NCBI RefSeq assembly: GCF_000381345.1
Contig: NZ_KB906400.1
Location: 1-64,000 of the forward strand
Direction of reading: 5' to 3'
From: Deinococcus apachensis DSM 19763
GTDB lineage: Bacteria > Deinococcota > Deinococci > Deinococcales > Deinococcaceae
DNA length: 64,000 bases
Each line of letters begins with the position of its first letter. The first letter of the stretch is position 1. The position numbers were made by a program, and so were the translations under genes. Shown here piece after piece: positions 62,880-64,000 of the stretch. Below the pieces are notes generated by a model. It saw nothing but the letters and a program-made list of their open reading frames with translations, was not told the origin of the DNA and did not search any database.

Positions 62880-64000
62880 ATGCCCCGAATGCCCCCCCTC
62901 CCCCCCTCCCACCTCGAACTGGGCGTCTGCGATTACCCGGAACACGTGCCGCAGAGCCGCTGGCGTGAGTACGCCCGGGCGCAGAAAGCCCTGGGCCTGC
63001 GGTTCGTGCGCCTCGCGGAGTTCGCCTGGAGCCGCCTGGAACCCCGGCCCGGGGAGTACGACTGGCGCTGGCTGGATGAGGCGGTCGAGACCTACGCGGC
63101 GGCGGGCCTCCAGGTGGTGTTGTGCACGCCCACCGCCGCGCCTCCGGCCTGGCTGGCCGAGCGTCACCCGGACATCCTGCCCGCCGGGCGTGACGGGCGG
63201 GTGAAGACCTTCGGCTCACGGCGGCACTACGACCCCTCCAGCCCGGTCTTCCGCGAGTTCTCCCGCCGGATCACCCGGGCGATGGCCGGGCGGTACGGCG
63301 AGCATCCCGCGGTCGTCGGCTGGCAGACCGACAACGAGTTCGGCTGGGGCGACACCGCGCAGAGCTACACCCCGGCGGCCGCCGCGGCCTTCCGGGATTG
63401 GCTCAGGGAGCGCTACCGCACGCCCGACGCCCTGAACGAGGCCTGGGGCAACGTCTTCTGGAGCATGGAGTACAGCGACTGGGGTCAGATTCCGCTGCCG
63501 GGTCAGGCGGTGGCCGAGGTCAACCCGGCCCACGCCCTGGACTTCCTGCGCTTTTCCAGCGACCAGATCGCCGAATTCCAGGAGGAGCAGGTCGCCATCC
63601 TGCGCGAGTGCTCGCCGGGGCGCTTCGTGACCCACAACTACATGGGCTTTTTCAGCGGGTTCGACCACTACCGGGTGAGCCGGTGCCTGGATTTTGCCAG
63701 TTGGGACAGCTACCCGACCGGAACCCTGGAGGCCGTGCGGGAATGGGGGCTGGCGGAGCCGGGGTTGATGCTGGACTTCGCCCGGACGGGTCACCCGGAT
63801 GTCACGGGCTTCAACCACGACCTGTACCGGGGAATGGTGAAAGGCGCCGCAAGGCAGGCTTCTGCTCCCGGCTTCTGGGTGATGGAGCAGCAGTGCGGGC
63901 CGGTGAACTGGGCGCCGTCCAACCCCCTGCCCGCCAGGGGTGCGGTGGAACTCTGGACCACCCAGGCATGGGCGCACGGGGCGGACGTGGTGAGTTACTT
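62880..64000 (+). CDS. GH42 beta-galactosidase, 5' part (runs off the window)
   Basis: 373 codons are present, without a stop before the edge. ATG 62880 follows GGAGGTG. The GH42 barrel starts with [20 protein letters not shown], then [20 protein letters not shown] and [20 protein letters not shown]. The acid/base Glu is in [12 protein letters not shown], and the nucleophile Glu in [15 protein letters not shown]. There is no signal peptide, so it acts inside the cell on imported galactosides. Control by the adjacent LacI protein is indicated by the operators. Confidence 0.93.
   Translation, partial: MPRMPPLPPSHLELGVCDYPEHVPQSRWREYARAQKALGLRFVRLAEFAWSRLEPRPGEYDWRWLDEAVETYAAAGLQVVLCTPTAAPPAWLAERHPDILPAGRDGRVKTFGSRRHYDPSSPVFREFSRRITRAMAGRYGEHPAVVGWQTDNEFGWGDTAQSYTPAAAAAFRDWLRERYRTPDALNEAWGNVFWSMEYSDWGQIPLPGQAVAEVNPAHALDFLRFSSDQIAEFQEEQVAILRECSPGRFVTHNYMGFFSGFDHYRVSRCLDFASWDSYPTGTLEAVREWGLAEPGLMLDFARTGHPDVTGFNHDLYRGMVKGAARQASAPGFWVMEQQCGPVNWAPSNPLPARGAVELWTTQAWAHGADVVSY

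Overview
The window is GC-rich DNA (strong G/C at third codon positions, many GTG starts) with the look of a Deinococcus-type chromosome or megaplasmid. The genus is inferred from overall gene content; there is no rRNA, tRNA or other phylogenetic marker here. I see no CRISPR array and no intact mobile element.

Positions 1-7100 are a poorly conserved, recombined stretch: a secreted lipoprotein, two tandem small peptides with a lasso-peptide-type leader (2299-2716), IS3 and IS66 transposase relics, two small secreted proteins, and decayed fragments including the 3' end of purF. Positions 7259-15167 hold signalling and secretion genes: a TPR-GGDEF-EAL protein, a subtilisin-like lipoprotein with a perfect heptapeptide repeat, and a PAS/GAF/HD-GYP protein translationally coupled to an RsbQ-like alpha/beta hydrolase.

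Positions 15798-22197 (+ strand) are a peptide/amide scavenging operon: dipeptide ABC transporter, self-cleaving P1-family amidase, M20 amidohydrolase, SDR. Positions 22323-38345 (- strand) form a long co-directional run: sugar-type ABC transporter, an array of five paralogous double-SnoaL proteins, a HisD-like dehydrogenase, a nitrilase-family amidase, a GH32 fructosidase, a SolA-like oxidase and ethanolamine ammonia-lyase (eutBC). Divergent from it, 38924-44155 (+) encodes a cupin, an alpha/beta hydrolase, an HpaI-type aldolase, a second HisD-like dehydrogenase, a LacI regulator and an SDR. Both divergent promoters carry the same LacI-type palindrome just after the -10, so the two halves look like one regulon for an unknown carbon source. 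This SnoaL/HisD/aldolase island is my best candidate for an undescribed pathway.

Positions 44416-60060 (- strand) are a reductive pyrimidine degradation island: PreT/PreA dihydropyrimidine dehydrogenase, dihydropyrimidinase, an NMT1/THI5-type ABC transporter, N-carbamoyl-beta-alanine amidohydrolase, then a class III aminotransferase and CoA-acylating semialdehyde dehydrogenase that would carry beta-alanine or beta-aminoisobutyrate to acetyl- or propionyl-CoA. A PucR-type regulator and two nucleotidyltransferase-fold proteins are embedded in it. The window ends with a frameshifted SDR, a LacI repressor with two matching operators, and the 5' part of a GH42 beta-galactosidase that runs off the edge.
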